Shown here piece after piece: positions 52,112-60,488 of a stretch of DNA of 64,000 nucleotides. Numbering within the stretch: the first letter of the stretch is position 1; every line of letters starts with the position of its first letter. The notes beneath the pieces were generated by a model. That model ran no database searches, had not been told where the DNA came from, and was given only the letters and a program-made list of their open reading frames with translations. Position numbers and translations under genes: made by a program. Source of the stretch: Promicromonospora sp. Populi (GTDB lineage: Bacteria > Actinomycetota > Actinomycetes > Actinomycetales > Cellulomonadaceae); contig NZ_CP163528.1 in assembly GCF_041081105.1 (NCBI RefSeq), forward strand, positions 2,294,001 to 2,358,000. The letters are read 5' to 3'.

Positions 52112-52935
52112 ACTCGGCGGCAGAAGGCGGGCACGGCGACCGGTACGCCGAGTGGGACGCGGCGTACGTGCTGGGCGCCCTGAGCCCGAGCGACCGTCGC
52201 GCCTTCGAGCATCACCTGGCCGAGTGCGACGCGTGCCGCGGCGCAGTGGCCGAGCTGGCCGGCCTGCCGGGCCTGCTCAGCACGCTGACCCCGGCGCACG
52301 CGGAGTCGCTCGTCACTGAAGAGCCTGGTCTTCAGCTGCCCGACGGCGGCGCGCCGGCCCTGCCCGGTGCCGGCCCCGCCGGCGACTCCGGTACCGGGAT
52401 GGCACAGGTGATCCCGCTGGCGAACCTCGCGAGCGTGGCGCGCAGGTCCCGGTTCCGACGCCGGACGCTGGGCGCGGTGGCCGCGAGCGCCCTGCTGATC
52501 GCCGGCGTGGCCGGCGGTTCGTTGGTCGCCCGTAGCGGCTTCTTCGAGAGGCCGGACGATGCGGGCACGACGCCGTCGTCGGAGATCGTCGCGGACGCCC
52601 AGACCATCGAGCTGCTCCCCGTGGGTGAGGCGGACATGCACGCCGAGGTGGTGGCGACGCCCACGAGCTGGGGGACCAAGCTCGAGTGGAGCTGCGAGTA
52701 CCCGCCGGTGCCCGGGCAGCCGTCGGGCGGTAGCTACGGATCGCAGGAGCCCATCCAGTACGAGCTCGTGGTGGTCGGCCGGGACGGCGAGCGCACGGTC
52801 GCGGGGACGTGGTTGTGGTCGGGCGGCGAGATCGCGGACCTGGACGCGTCGTCGCACGTGCCGCTGACCGATGTGGACCGCATCGAGATCACGCTCGACG
52901 GGCAGGAGGAGGCACTGGCGTCGGCGACGCTGTAA
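52108..52935 (+). CDS. Zinc-binding anti-sigma factor, single-pass membrane protein
   Basis: 275 residues; ATG 52108 overlaps the sigma factor stop. The N-terminal ZAS motif is His36xxxCys40xxCys43 (HLAECDAC), one transmembrane helix lies at about 121-140, and the outside domain (RskA-like, Trp/Glu-rich) follows. It should hold the ECF sigma factor at the membrane and release it after proteolysis or redox change. A Gly/Pro-rich linker lies before the helix. Confidence 0.9.
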   Translation: MNSAAEGGHGDRYAEWDAAYVLGALSPSDRRAFEHHLAECDACRGAVAELAGLPGLLSTLTPAHAESLVTEEPGLQLPDGGAPALPGAGPAGDSGTGMAQVIPLANLASVARRSRFRRRTLGAVAASALLIAGVAGGSLVARSGFFERPDDAGTTPSSEIVADAQTIELLPVGEADMHAEVVATPTSWGTKLEWSCEYPPVPGQPSGGSYGSQEPIQYELVVVGRDGERTVAGTWLWSGGEIADLDASSHVPLTDVDRIEITLDGQEEALASATL

Positions 52936-52952
52936 CCCTGCTGGCGCGACCC

Positions 52953-52978
52953 GCCGTCACGACCCTGCCGTCACGACC
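52953..52978. repeat. 14-bp-period tandem duplication over the stop of the deazaflavin-type gene
   Basis: GCCGTCACGACC occurs at 52953-52964 and 52967-52978. The minus-strand TGA stop of the next gene (52971-52973) is in one copy and is reproduced downstream in the other. Confidence 0.75.
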
Positions 52979-53468
52979 GCGGTACGGGCTCCGGCCGCGG
53001 CGCCAGGACCACCACCGCCGTCTCGGTAGACCGGAGCGCGGCGTAGTCGTCCAGGTGTGCATCGAGCTCGCGCCACCTGGCCCACAGCCGGGTGCGCTCG
53101 TCGCCCTGCGCGATGTGCGACCGCACGGTGCGCTCCCCGTCGACGAGGTCCACGCAGGCCTCCGGGTGCTCCCGCAGGTTGCGCAGCCAGGCGGGCTCGC
53201 CGTCGGCCCAGCCGTTCATCGCCAGCAGGAGCAGGTCAGGGCCGTCCTCGATGTAGGCGAGGAGCACGCTGTGCTCGCACCCGGTGCGGCACCCGGTGGT
53301 GGTCAGGCGCAGCGTTCCCCAGCTCTTCCCCTTCGGACGGCGCAGGCCGATCCGGCCTCCGGTGATGCGGTACAGACGGCGGTGCAGCCCCCACACGGTG
53401 CGGACGAACCAGCGCGGTGCGACGCGCGGCGTCGTCTTCTGCTCGACTGACTTGTGTTCGTTCGACAC
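52971..53468 (-). CDS. Deazaflavin-dependent nitroreductase (DDN)-family protein
   Basis: 165 residues from GTG 53468, with GGAGGG upstream; the longer frame start at 53552 was rejected. The split-barrel DDN fold is recognised from LRLTTTGCRTGCEHSVLLAYIEDGPDLLLLAMNGW and PAWLRNLREHPEACVDL. Members use F420H2 to reduce nitro or quinone compounds. It is convergent with the anti-sigma gene. Confidence 0.85.
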   Translation of the reverse strand: MSNEHKSVEQKTTPRVAPRWFVRTVWGLHRRLYRITGGRIGLRRPKGKSWGTLRLTTTGCRTGCEHSVLLAYIEDGPDLLLLAMNGWADGEPAWLRNLREHPEACVDLVDGERTVRSHIAQGDERTRLWARWRELDAHLDDYAALRSTETAVVVLAPRPEPVPRS

Positions 53469-53597
53469 GGTGACCCTCCGGGCACTCGGTTCGAGCCGCC
53501 GGGTGCGCTCGTCACTGAGCGACCGGCCTTCTCCACCCAGGGTAGAGACCACACCCCGGTCGCGACCAGAGGCGACCGGGGTGAGCGGACGGGTCGA

Positions 53598-54425
53598 TCA
53601 GCCCCAGATCGCTTCCGCCCACTCCGGGTGGTCGATGAACGGGTTCCGGTTGCCCTGGTAGTCCTCGTAGATGATGTCGTTGCGGTTGGCCTCGGACGTG
53701 GAGACCGGGTCCTCGGCGTTCCAGTCCAGCAGCACCGAGATCCGGCCGTGGAACGGGACGGAGCCGTTGCCGGCGGTGTCGTTGGTCTCCAGGTCGGCGA
53801 AGGCGTCCTCGCCCTCGTAGCGCACCGCCATGTAGAGGATCATGCGCGCGACGTCGCCCTTGACGGCGTCGCGAGGCTCGAACGAGTTCGAGTCGGTGTA
53901 GCTGCCCGGTGCGCCGCTGACCGCGCTGCCGCCGTTGTCGAAGTCCTTGTTGCCACGGGTGCTGTTGACCTGGACGTCCTCGGGGCGCAGGTGGTGCAGG
54001 TCGGTGCCGGGGCCCGCCGTCGTGCCGAAGTCGCCGTGCGACTGCGCCCATACGTGCTCGCGGTTCCAGTTGCCGACGGCACCGCCGTTGAGGCTCTTCG
54101 CGCGCGACTGGCCGCCGTACAGGAGGATCACGTTGTTCGAGTTGTTGGGGTCCTGGTCGGTGACCATCAGCGCGGTCCACACCTGGCTGTAGGACAGCCG
54201 GGTGCTCACGCTGATGATGTCGTTCAGCTCGGACTTCAGCGCCTCACCGGTCAGGCCCGCCGTGCCGTTGTAGTAGCCGGGCGGGATGGCCGCGACCCCC
54301 TGCGCCGCGCCCTCCTGCGCGACCGCGCCGGGTGCCGTCAGCAGCCCGGCAGCAACCACGAGTGCGGACAGTCCGCTCAACCACGCTGTTCCACTCCCCC
54401 AAGCCCGCCCGAGACGTGTGCGCAT
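53598..54425 (-). CDS. Secreted endonuclease I-family nuclease
   Basis: 275 residues from ATG 54425. The signal peptide ends near AVA-QEG. The catalytic NREHVWAQSHG begins at Asn121, with His124 the likely base, and is followed by DLHHLRPEDVQVNSTRGNKDFD, the conserved His/Asn-rich endonuclease I block. It should cut extracellular DNA or RNA to supply nutrients. It is monocistronic, and the C-terminus (HPEWAEAIWG) is complete. Confidence 0.9.
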   Translation of the reverse strand: MRTRLGRAWGSGTAWLSGLSALVVAAGLLTAPGAVAQEGAAQGVAAIPPGYYNGTAGLTGEALKSELNDIISVSTRLSYSQVWTALMVTDQDPNNSNNVILLYGGQSRAKSLNGGAVGNWNREHVWAQSHGDFGTTAGPGTDLHHLRPEDVQVNSTRGNKDFDNGGSAVSGAPGSYTDSNSFEPRDAVKGDVARMILYMAVRYEGEDAFADLETNDTAGNGSVPFHGRISVLLDWNAEDPVSTSEANRNDIIYEDYQGNRNPFIDHPEWAEAIWG

Positions 54426-54574
54426 CGTCGACCTCCGTGTGAGTCGGCCCGCGGCCCCCTGCGGGCAACGGTGCGTCATCAAAATGGCATGCGAAGGCTT
54501 TGACCTGCGGTGATCCCGGTAAACATCGCGTGAAATCTGCCAGATGTCGTAAATCTACGTAATTACCGAACCCC

Positions 54575-55417
54575 CTACTTGATCGCACCCATCGACAGCC
54601 CGCGGACGAGCTGCTTCTGCGCCACCCAGCCCGCGATGATCACGGGCAGCGAGGCGAGCAGGGCCGCCGCGCTCAGCCGGGCGAGGAACAGGCCCTCGCT
54701 CGTCATGGTCGACACGATGAGCACCGGCACGGTCGCCGCCTGCGACGCCGTGAGGTTGAGCGCGAAGAAGAACTCGTTCCACGCGAAGATCACGCAGATG
54801 AGCGCCGTCGCCGCGATGCCGGGCGCGACCATCGGGATGAGCACCGACCGCAGGGTCCGCATCAGCCCGGCGCCGTCGACGGACGCCGCCTCCAGCACCT
54901 CCCCGGGTACCTCCAGGAAGAACGACCGCATCATCCACACCGCGATCGGCAGGTTCATCGCCGTGTACAGGACCACCAGGGTCCAGATGTTGTCGAGCAC
55001 CCGCAGCTGCCCGGCCACCACATAGATCGGCACGATGACGGCGACGACGGGCAGCATCTTGGTGGAGATGAAGAAGAACAGCACGTCGCTGACCTTCTCC
55101 ACGGGCCGGATCGACAGCGCGTAGGCCGCCGGTATGCCGAGGAGCAGCACCAGCACGGTGGACACCCCGGTGGCGATCACGGAGTTGCCCACGTAGACCA
55201 TGGACCCGCCCTCGAGCACGGCGCGGAACTGGTCGAGCGTCGGCGTGAAGAACCACGTCGGCGGGTCGGACGCCGCCTGGCTCTCCTGCTTGAACGCCGT
55301 GGCCGCCATCCAGGCGACGGGGAAGAAGAATGCCAGCGCCAGCAACCAGGTCAGCGTGGTCAGCACGCCACCTCCTGCTCGGCGGCGGTACGCGCGCGTC
55401 ACGTCGGACATGCTCAC
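54575..55417 (-). CDS. Carbohydrate ABC transporter permease, MalG type
   Basis: 280 residues with six helices. The EAA loop reads EVLEAASVDGAGLMRTLRSVLIPMVAPG, the ATPase contact site. The C-terminus (MGAIK) is typical. Its ATG overlaps the preceding permease by four bases. It completes the binding-protein/permease/permease importer; no ATPase is encoded, so a shared MsiK-like ATPase elsewhere is expected. Confidence 0.93.
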   Translation of the reverse strand: MSMSDVTRAYRRRAGGGVLTTLTWLLALAFFFPVAWMAATAFKQESQAASDPPTWFFTPTLDQFRAVLEGGSMVYVGNSVIATGVSTVLVLLLGIPAAYALSIRPVEKVSDVLFFFISTKMLPVVAVIVPIYVVAGQLRVLDNIWTLVVLYTAMNLPIAVWMMRSFFLEVPGEVLEAASVDGAGLMRTLRSVLIPMVAPGIAATALICVIFAWNEFFFALNLTASQAATVPVLIVSTMTSEGLFLARLSAAALLASLPVIIAGWVAQKQLVRGLSMGAIK

Positions 55418-56361
55418 TCCTTGACCTCGAAGCTACGGAAGATGAGGCGCAGCGCGGCGGAGGCCACGATGATCGTGGCGATCACGACGACGACGCCCAT
55501 GGCGGCGGCCTGCCCGATGTCGAACCCGAGGAAGGCGCGCTGGTAGATGTAGAACGGCAGGTTCGCGCTGGCCGTACCGGGCCCGCCCGCCGTCATGAGA
55601 TAGATCTGATCAAAGGTATTGACCACGTAGATGACACCGAGCAGCACGCCCAGCTCGATGTACCGCCGCAGGTGCGGCAGCGTGATCGAGGTCCAGACAC
55701 GCCAGGGCCCGGCGCCGTCGACGGCGGCGGCCTCCAGCACGTCCTTCGGCTGTGCCTGCAGGCCGGCGAGCACAAGCAGCATCATGAACGGCGTCCACTG
55801 CCAGACGAGCGCCATCAGGATCGCGACGATCGGGTACGTGGACGTCCAGTCGATCGCCTCGATGCCGAACAGGCCGAGCGTCCAGTTGAACAGGCCGTAG
55901 GTCGGGTTGAGCAGCGCGATGGACCACAGCACCGACGTCGCCACCGGCATCACCAGGAACGGCGTGATGAGCATGGTGCGGGCCACGCTGCGCCCGAAGA
56001 ACGGCCGGTCCAGCAGCAGCGCGAGCACGATCCCGAGCACCATCGCCACCAGCACGCAGCCCAGCGTGATGACCACCGAGTTCAGCGCGGTCTGGCGGAA
56101 CGTCGAGTCCTGCGCGATGTCGAGGTAGTTCGACAGGCCGACGAACAGGTCCTCGCCCGGCCGCAGCAGGTTCTGCGAGCGCAGCGAGTACCAGATCGTC
56201 ACCAGGAACGGCAGCTGCGTGACGATGACGGTGAAGATCAGGGCAGGCAGCAGCGGGGCGCGACGGCGCCACCCCTCAGCCCGGCTCGTCGCACGTTCGG
56301 ACGCCGCCTTGCGGGCTGCCCTGCGCGAGCCTTCGAGCCGGCCGATGGTCGAGGTGCTCAT
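55414..56361 (-). CDS. Carbohydrate ABC transporter permease, MalF type
   Basis: 315 residues from ATG 56361; the longer in-frame reading is antisense noise in the binding-protein gene. Six helices are present, with the EAA loop DVLEAAAVDGAGPWRVWTSITLPHL. It overlaps both neighbouring genes by four bases (ATGA each time), so the three importer genes are translationally coupled. Confidence 0.93.
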   Translation of the reverse strand: MSTSTIGRLEGSRRAARKAASERATSRAEGWRRRAPLLPALIFTVIVTQLPFLVTIWYSLRSQNLLRPGEDLFVGLSNYLDIAQDSTFRQTALNSVVITLGCVLVAMVLGIVLALLLDRPFFGRSVARTMLITPFLVMPVATSVLWSIALLNPTYGLFNWTLGLFGIEAIDWTSTYPIVAILMALVWQWTPFMMLLVLAGLQAQPKDVLEAAAVDGAGPWRVWTSITLPHLRRYIELGVLLGVIYVVNTFDQIYLMTAGGPGTASANLPFYIYQRAFLGFDIGQAAAMGVVVVIATIIVASAALRLIFRSFEVKE

Positions 56362-57764
56362 TGCTCCTCCTGGGCCCGGTAGGTCTCCGCCACGGTTTCC
56401 GCGTAGCGCTGGGACTGACGGATGGCCTCGTCGACGGTGATCTGCCCGGCGATGGCCGCGGACATCTGCTGACCCACGCGGGTGCCGAGGTCCTGGAACT
56501 CGGGGATCCCGACGAACTGGATGCCCGGGTAGGGCACCGGGTGGGTCATCGCGGACTCCTGGGTGGCGCCGTTCATCGACTCCAGGGTGGCGTCGGCGTA
56601 CGCCTGCGAGACCTCGGCGTACTCGGGGATCTCGTAGGTGGACAGCCGGCTGCCCGGGGGCACCCGCTCCCAGCCGATCTCCTGGCCCACCAGCTGGATG
56701 TACTCCTTGTTCGTCATCCAGGACACGAACTCCCAGGCGGCGTCCTTGTGCTGGCTCGTGGACGGGATGGCCAGCGACCAGCTGTAGAGCCAGCCCGACG
56801 ACTCGGTCTCCGCGACGGGTGCCGGCACGTAGCCGACGGAGCCCGCGACGGTCGACGAGGCCGGGTCCTCGACCGAGGAGACCATCGAGGTCGCGTCGTA
56901 CCACATGGCCGACTGGCCCTGGGCGAACCGCGTGAGGCAGTCGCCGAAGCCCGACGTCGCAGCGCCGGGCTGCCCGTAGGACTGCAGGATGTCGACGTAG
57001 GTCTCGATGGCCTCGCGGCTCTGAGGGGAGTCGAGGGTGGCGTTCCAGTCCTCGTCGAACCAGCCGCCGCCGAACGTGTTCATGACCGTGGTGATGGGCG
57101 CCATGTCCTCGCCCCAGCCGGCCAGGCCGCGCAGGCAGATGCCGGAGAAGTCGCTGGCCGGGTCGTTCAGCTCGGCGGCCAGGTCGCTCACCTCGTCCCA
57201 GGTCGGGTTGGCGGGCATCTCCAGCCCCGCCTCCTCGAACAGGTCGGTGCGGTAGGCCAGGAACGACGACTCCCCGTAGAACGGCACGGAGTACATGTCG
57301 TCGTCGTACGAGAGCGACTCGCGGACGCTGGGGACGAAGTCCTCGGCGTCGTACCCGTCGGTGGCGTCGATGTACGGCTGCAGGTCCTCGATCCAGCCGT
57401 TCTCGGCCCACATGGGCGTCTCGTAGTTGGAGATCATGACGACGTCGAACTCCCCGCCGCCGGTCGCGACCGAGGCCGTGATCTTGGCGCGGGCCTCGTT
57501 CTCGGGCAGCGACACGAACCGCACGTCCACGCCGGGGTGGGCGGCGCGGAACTCGTCCTGCAACGAGATCGCGTCCTGCATCTGCGGGTTGGACACGATC
57601 GCCACCACGATCGTCTCGCCGTCACCACCGCCTACTGCGCCCGCTCCGGCACAACCGGCCAGGGCCAGCGCGGCGGCCGCCGTCGCTGCAGTCGCCGCCG
57701 CTCGCACCGAAGCACCCCGTGCCGAACTACGCCGTGCCGAACTACCTCTCGGAGGTCGGAACAT
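56358..57764 (-). CDS. Extracellular solute-binding lipoprotein for a sugar or polyol
   Basis: 468 residues from ATG 57764 behind AAGGAGAGG. The lipobox is LAGC, with lipidated Cys38. The mature protein is a family-1 solute-binding protein (YSVPFYGESSFLAYRTDLFEEAGL, WDEVSDLAAELN, GWLYSWSLAIPSTSQHKDAAWEFVSWM). Context with mannitol dehydrogenase and a SorC regulator suggests mannitol or sorbitol, similar to Rhizobium/Rhodobacter smo systems. A 15-bp duplication encodes Ser-Ala-Arg repeats in the signal region. Confidence 0.9.
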   Translation of the reverse strand: MFRPPRGSSARRSSARGASVRAAATAATAAAALALAGCAGAGAVGGGDGETIVVAIVSNPQMQDAISLQDEFRAAHPGVDVRFVSLPENEARAKITASVATGGGEFDVVMISNYETPMWAENGWIEDLQPYIDATDGYDAEDFVPSVRESLSYDDDMYSVPFYGESSFLAYRTDLFEEAGLEMPANPTWDEVSDLAAELNDPASDFSGICLRGLAGWGEDMAPITTVMNTFGGGWFDEDWNATLDSPQSREAIETYVDILQSYGQPGAATSGFGDCLTRFAQGQSAMWYDATSMVSSVEDPASSTVAGSVGYVPAPVAETESSGWLYSWSLAIPSTSQHKDAAWEFVSWMTNKEYIQLVGQEIGWERVPPGSRLSTYEIPEYAEVSQAYADATLESMNGATQESAMTHPVPYPGIQFVGIPEFQDLGTRVGQQMSAAIAGQITVDEAIRQSQRYAETVAETYRAQEEQ

Positions 57765-57800
57765 CCTTGTCCTCTCCTTGGCGCAGCCGTCGACTCCGCG

Positions 57801-57866
57801 CTCATCTGAGAATTTTTGTTTGCTCATCTGCATCCGCACAGTAGTTGGGTATGCTCAGGTGAGCAA
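57801..57866. promoter_or_regulatory. SorC operators and importer promoter
   Basis: CTCAtcTGAG (57801-57810) and CTCAggTGAG (57854-57863, within TGCTCAGGTGAGCA) are two palindromes 53 bp apart, and TGCTCATCTG lies at 57821-57830. On the minus strand TTGCTC (57866-57861), 17 bp, TACTGT (57843-57838) forms the promoter of the importer operon, and the right-hand operator overlaps its -35. The layout suits repression with DNA looping. Confidence 0.65.
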
Positions 57867-57928
57867 GACCCCCCGCTCAATAGTCGCTCAACTGCCCCCG
57901 CTATCGCCTGCGGGAGTTAAGGACGCAG

Positions 57929-58858
57929 GTGACCCAGAACGACTCGAACCTCATGGTCGAGGTGAGCACGGACTACTACCTCGACGGCAAGTCGAAGGTC
58001 GAGATAGCCCGCCACCGCGGCATCTCCCGCTTCCAGGTCGCCCGCCTGCTCGCCCAGGCCCGCGATCTGGGCGTGGTCCGCATCGAGATCACCCCGCCCC
58101 GGGTCGACGGCGAACGGGGCGCCCGCCTCGCCGCGCGCCTGGGTGTGCGCGAGGTGCTGATCGCCGCCAGCGGCGACGACACCGCGGCGACCCGGGAGAA
58201 CGTGGCCGTCGAGCTAGCCCGCGCGGCTCACGAGCACATCGTCGAGGGCACGACGGTCGGCGTGTCCTGGTCGCGCACCGTCGAGGCCGCCGTGCGGCAC
58301 ATCGGGCGCCTCCCCCACTGCGACGTCGTCCAGCTCGTCGGGGCGCTGCCGGTCGAGGGCAGCGGCAACTCCCTAGGGCTCATCAACACGTTCGCCCAGA
58401 TGCCGGGCGTGCGCACCTGGCCCGTCTGGTCCCCGCTCCTGGTGGCCGACGCCGCCACCGCCGCGGGCATGCGCCGGCAGCCGGAGATCGCCGACGCGCT
58501 GGCCCGGGCCGATCGCCTCGACGTCGCGATCGTCGCCATCGGCCACTGGTCCGAGCGCACGTCCACCGTGTTCCCGCAGATCAGCGCGGAGGAGCAGCGG
58601 GCGGCCACCGAGGCGGGTGTCATCGCCGAGTGCTCGGGCCGCCTGTTCGATGCCGAGGGCCGGCCCGTCCGGACGAGCCTCGACGAGCGCGTAGTGGGAG
58701 TGACCCTGGAGCAGCTGGCGGCCACGCCGCAGGTCATCGCGATCGGCTACGGCGCCGCCGTCGCCCCGGGCCTGGCAGCCGCGGTACGCGGCGGCCTAGC
58801 CAACACCCTGGTGGTGGACGACGCGGCGGCGACGGCCCTGGAGACCCTTACCCCCTGA
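57929..58858 (+). CDS. SorC-family sugar-binding transcriptional regulator
   Basis: 309 residues from GTG 57929, with AAGGA five bases upstream. The N-terminal HTH is YYLDGKSKVEIARHRGISRFQVARLLAQARDLGVV, and the large sugar-phosphate-isomerase-like effector domain follows (TVGVSWSRTVEAAVRHI, VIAIGYGAAVAPGLAAAVRGGLANTLVVDD). It is divergent from the importer operon and convergent with mannitol dehydrogenase. Shared operator sequences before both targets identify it as their local regulator. Confidence 0.92.
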   Translation: MTQNDSNLMVEVSTDYYLDGKSKVEIARHRGISRFQVARLLAQARDLGVVRIEITPPRVDGERGARLAARLGVREVLIAASGDDTAATRENVAVELARAAHEHIVEGTTVGVSWSRTVEAAVRHIGRLPHCDVVQLVGALPVEGSGNSLGLINTFAQMPGVRTWPVWSPLLVADAATAAGMRRQPEIADALARADRLDVAIVAIGHWSERTSTVFPQISAEEQRAATEAGVIAECSGRLFDAEGRPVRTSLDERVVGVTLEQLAATPQVIAIGYGAAVAPGLAAAVRGGLANTLVVDDAAATALETLTP

Positions 58859-58907
58859 CCAGTTACTGCCTGACCAGTTACCGCCTGACCAGTTACCGCC
58901 TGACCAG
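58855..58907. repeat. 15-bp tandem repeat shared by two convergent stop codons
   Basis: CTGACCAGTTACYGC occurs three times (58855-58899), with a partial fourth copy to 58907. The SorC stop (TGA 58856-58858) is in unit 1 and the stop of the dehydrogenase (TAA on the minus strand, 58895-58893) is in unit 3. On the minus strand each unit reads Leu-Val-Arg-Arg/Gln-stop. Confidence 0.9.
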
Positions 58908-60386
58908 CGCCTCGACCGTGGCGCGGGCGCCGTTCTTGTGGAGGGACGCCAGCGCCGTCGTGTAGGCGGCGGTGAAGCGCCCGTCGTCGACCAGGTCGCC
59001 GAACACCTCGCGGTCGCGCAGGAACGCGAGCGGGTCGGCCTGCTGGGCGAGCGCGGCCTGGTGCAGCCGGTCGGCAAGACGGTCGACGATGTCGATCGGC
59101 TCGCCGACCTCGTCCACACCCTCGTCGTAGCGGGCCCAGGACGCCACCACGAGGGCAGCGTGCTCGATCGGCCCGCCGTTCGCGAGGTGGTAGCGGACCA
59201 CGGGCAGCAGCCACTTCGGGATGCGGTCCGACGACTCGGCGCACAGCCGCGCCAGGGTGTCGGCCACGTGCGGGTTGGCGAAACGCTCGATCAGCGTGCG
59301 CTTGTACAGGTGCAGGTCGATGCCCGGCACCGGCTCCAGCGTGGGGGTGCCCTCGTCGTCCATGTAACCGAGCAGGAACCGGACGAACACGTCCTGCCCC
59401 GCCACCTCGTGCGCGTACCGGTACCCGGACAGGTACCCCACGTAGCACAGGGCCTGGTGGCTGGCGTTGAGCAGGCGCAGCTTCATCAGCTCGTACGGTT
59501 CGACGTCGGGCACCACCTGTACACCGGCGTCCTCGAACGGGGGCCGGCCGGTCGGGAACGTGTCCTCCAGGGCCCACTGCTCGAACGGCTCCGCCACGAC
59601 GGGCCAGGCGTCGTCGACGCCGAAGCGCGTCGCCACCAGCTCGCGGTCGGCGTCCGTGGTGACGGGCGTGATCCGGTCGACCATGGAGCTCGGGAACGCG
59701 ACCTCGGCCTCGATCCAGGCCGCGAGCTCGGCGTCCTTGGCTCGGGCGAACGTGGTGAACGCCCGCCGCGCGACCTCGCCGTTGCCCTGGATGTTGTCGC
59801 AGCTCATCACGGTGAAAGGCGGCAAACCCCGGTCCCGCCGGCGGCGCAGGGCCTCTGTGACCAGGCCGAACGTTGTCGCCGGGACGGCGCCGTCGGCCAG
59901 GTCCTGGGCTACCGCCGGATCGGCCAGGTCGAACTCGCCGGTGACGTGGTGGATGTTGTACCCGCCCTCGGTGACCGTGAGCGAGACGATGCGGACCTCG
60001 GGCGAGGCCATCTTCTCCAGCACGGCCTCGGGGTCGTCGGGGGCCAGCAGGTACTCCTTGATCGACCCGATCACACGCGCCCCCAGGCGCCCGTCCGGGT
60101 GCTTGAGCACGAGGGTGTAGAGGCCGTCCTGCGCGGCGAGCGCATCGCGCATCCGGGCGTCTCCCGGCAGCACGCCGACGCCGCAGATCGCCCAGTCCAT
60201 CGCCTTGCCCTGCGCCATCAGCCGGTCGAGGTACATCGCCTGGTGCGCGCGGTGGAAGCCGCCCACCCCGAGATGGACGATTCCGGTGGTCAGCCGGGAG
60301 CGGTCGTAGGTGGGAACCGTCAGGTCCGCGCCGCCCGGCGCGGACGCCACCAGGGTGCCCACGGTCGCCTCGTCGAGTGCCGTCAT
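58893..60386 (-). CDS. mtlK: Mannitol 2-dehydrogenase-family polyol dehydrogenase
   Basis: 497 residues with GGAGGA before ATG. The NAD-binding GIVHLGVGGFHRAHQA near residue 35 and the catalytic Lys region YELMKLRLLNASHQALCYVGYL are those of long-chain mannitol/fructuronate dehydrogenases; length fits mannitol 2-dehydrogenase. It oxidises mannitol (or arabitol/sorbitol) to the ketose in the cytoplasm after uptake by the adjacent importer. Two SorC-type operators lie at its promoter. Confidence 0.92.
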   Translation of the reverse strand: MTALDEATVGTLVASAPGGADLTVPTYDRSRLTTGIVHLGVGGFHRAHQAMYLDRLMAQGKAMDWAICGVGVLPGDARMRDALAAQDGLYTLVLKHPDGRLGARVIGSIKEYLLAPDDPEAVLEKMASPEVRIVSLTVTEGGYNIHHVTGEFDLADPAVAQDLADGAVPATTFGLVTEALRRRRDRGLPPFTVMSCDNIQGNGEVARRAFTTFARAKDAELAAWIEAEVAFPSSMVDRITPVTTDADRELVATRFGVDDAWPVVAEPFEQWALEDTFPTGRPPFEDAGVQVVPDVEPYELMKLRLLNASHQALCYVGYLSGYRYAHEVAGQDVFVRFLLGYMDDEGTPTLEPVPGIDLHLYKRTLIERFANPHVADTLARLCAESSDRIPKWLLPVVRYHLANGGPIEHAALVVASWARYDEGVDEVGEPIDIVDRLADRLHQAALAQQADPLAFLRDREVFGDLVDDGRFTAAYTTALASLHKNGARATVEALVRR

Positions 60387-60429
60387 CGTGCTCCTCCGCC
60401 GCCCTTCAGACTTCGTTGAACCAGCGGCC

Positions 60430-60467
60430 AGATTAACAGATGAGCACCACGGCGGTCACAGATGAGC
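60430..60467 (-). promoter_or_regulatory. mtlK promoter with two SorC half-operators
   Basis: Minus-strand GTGACC (60459-60454), 18 bp, TAATCT (60435-60430). CAGATGAGCA (60437-60446) lies in the spacer and CAGATGAGC recurs at 60459-60467, 22 bp away. The same 10-mer occurs in reverse at 57821-57830 before the importer. Confidence 0.6.
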
Positions 60468-60488
60468 GGGTCGCTGATCGGCAGCCGG

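Noticed and set aside
58855..58907. Short regular repeats as a CRISPR array
   Set aside because: Units are contiguous 15-mers without spacers, and no cas genes are present.
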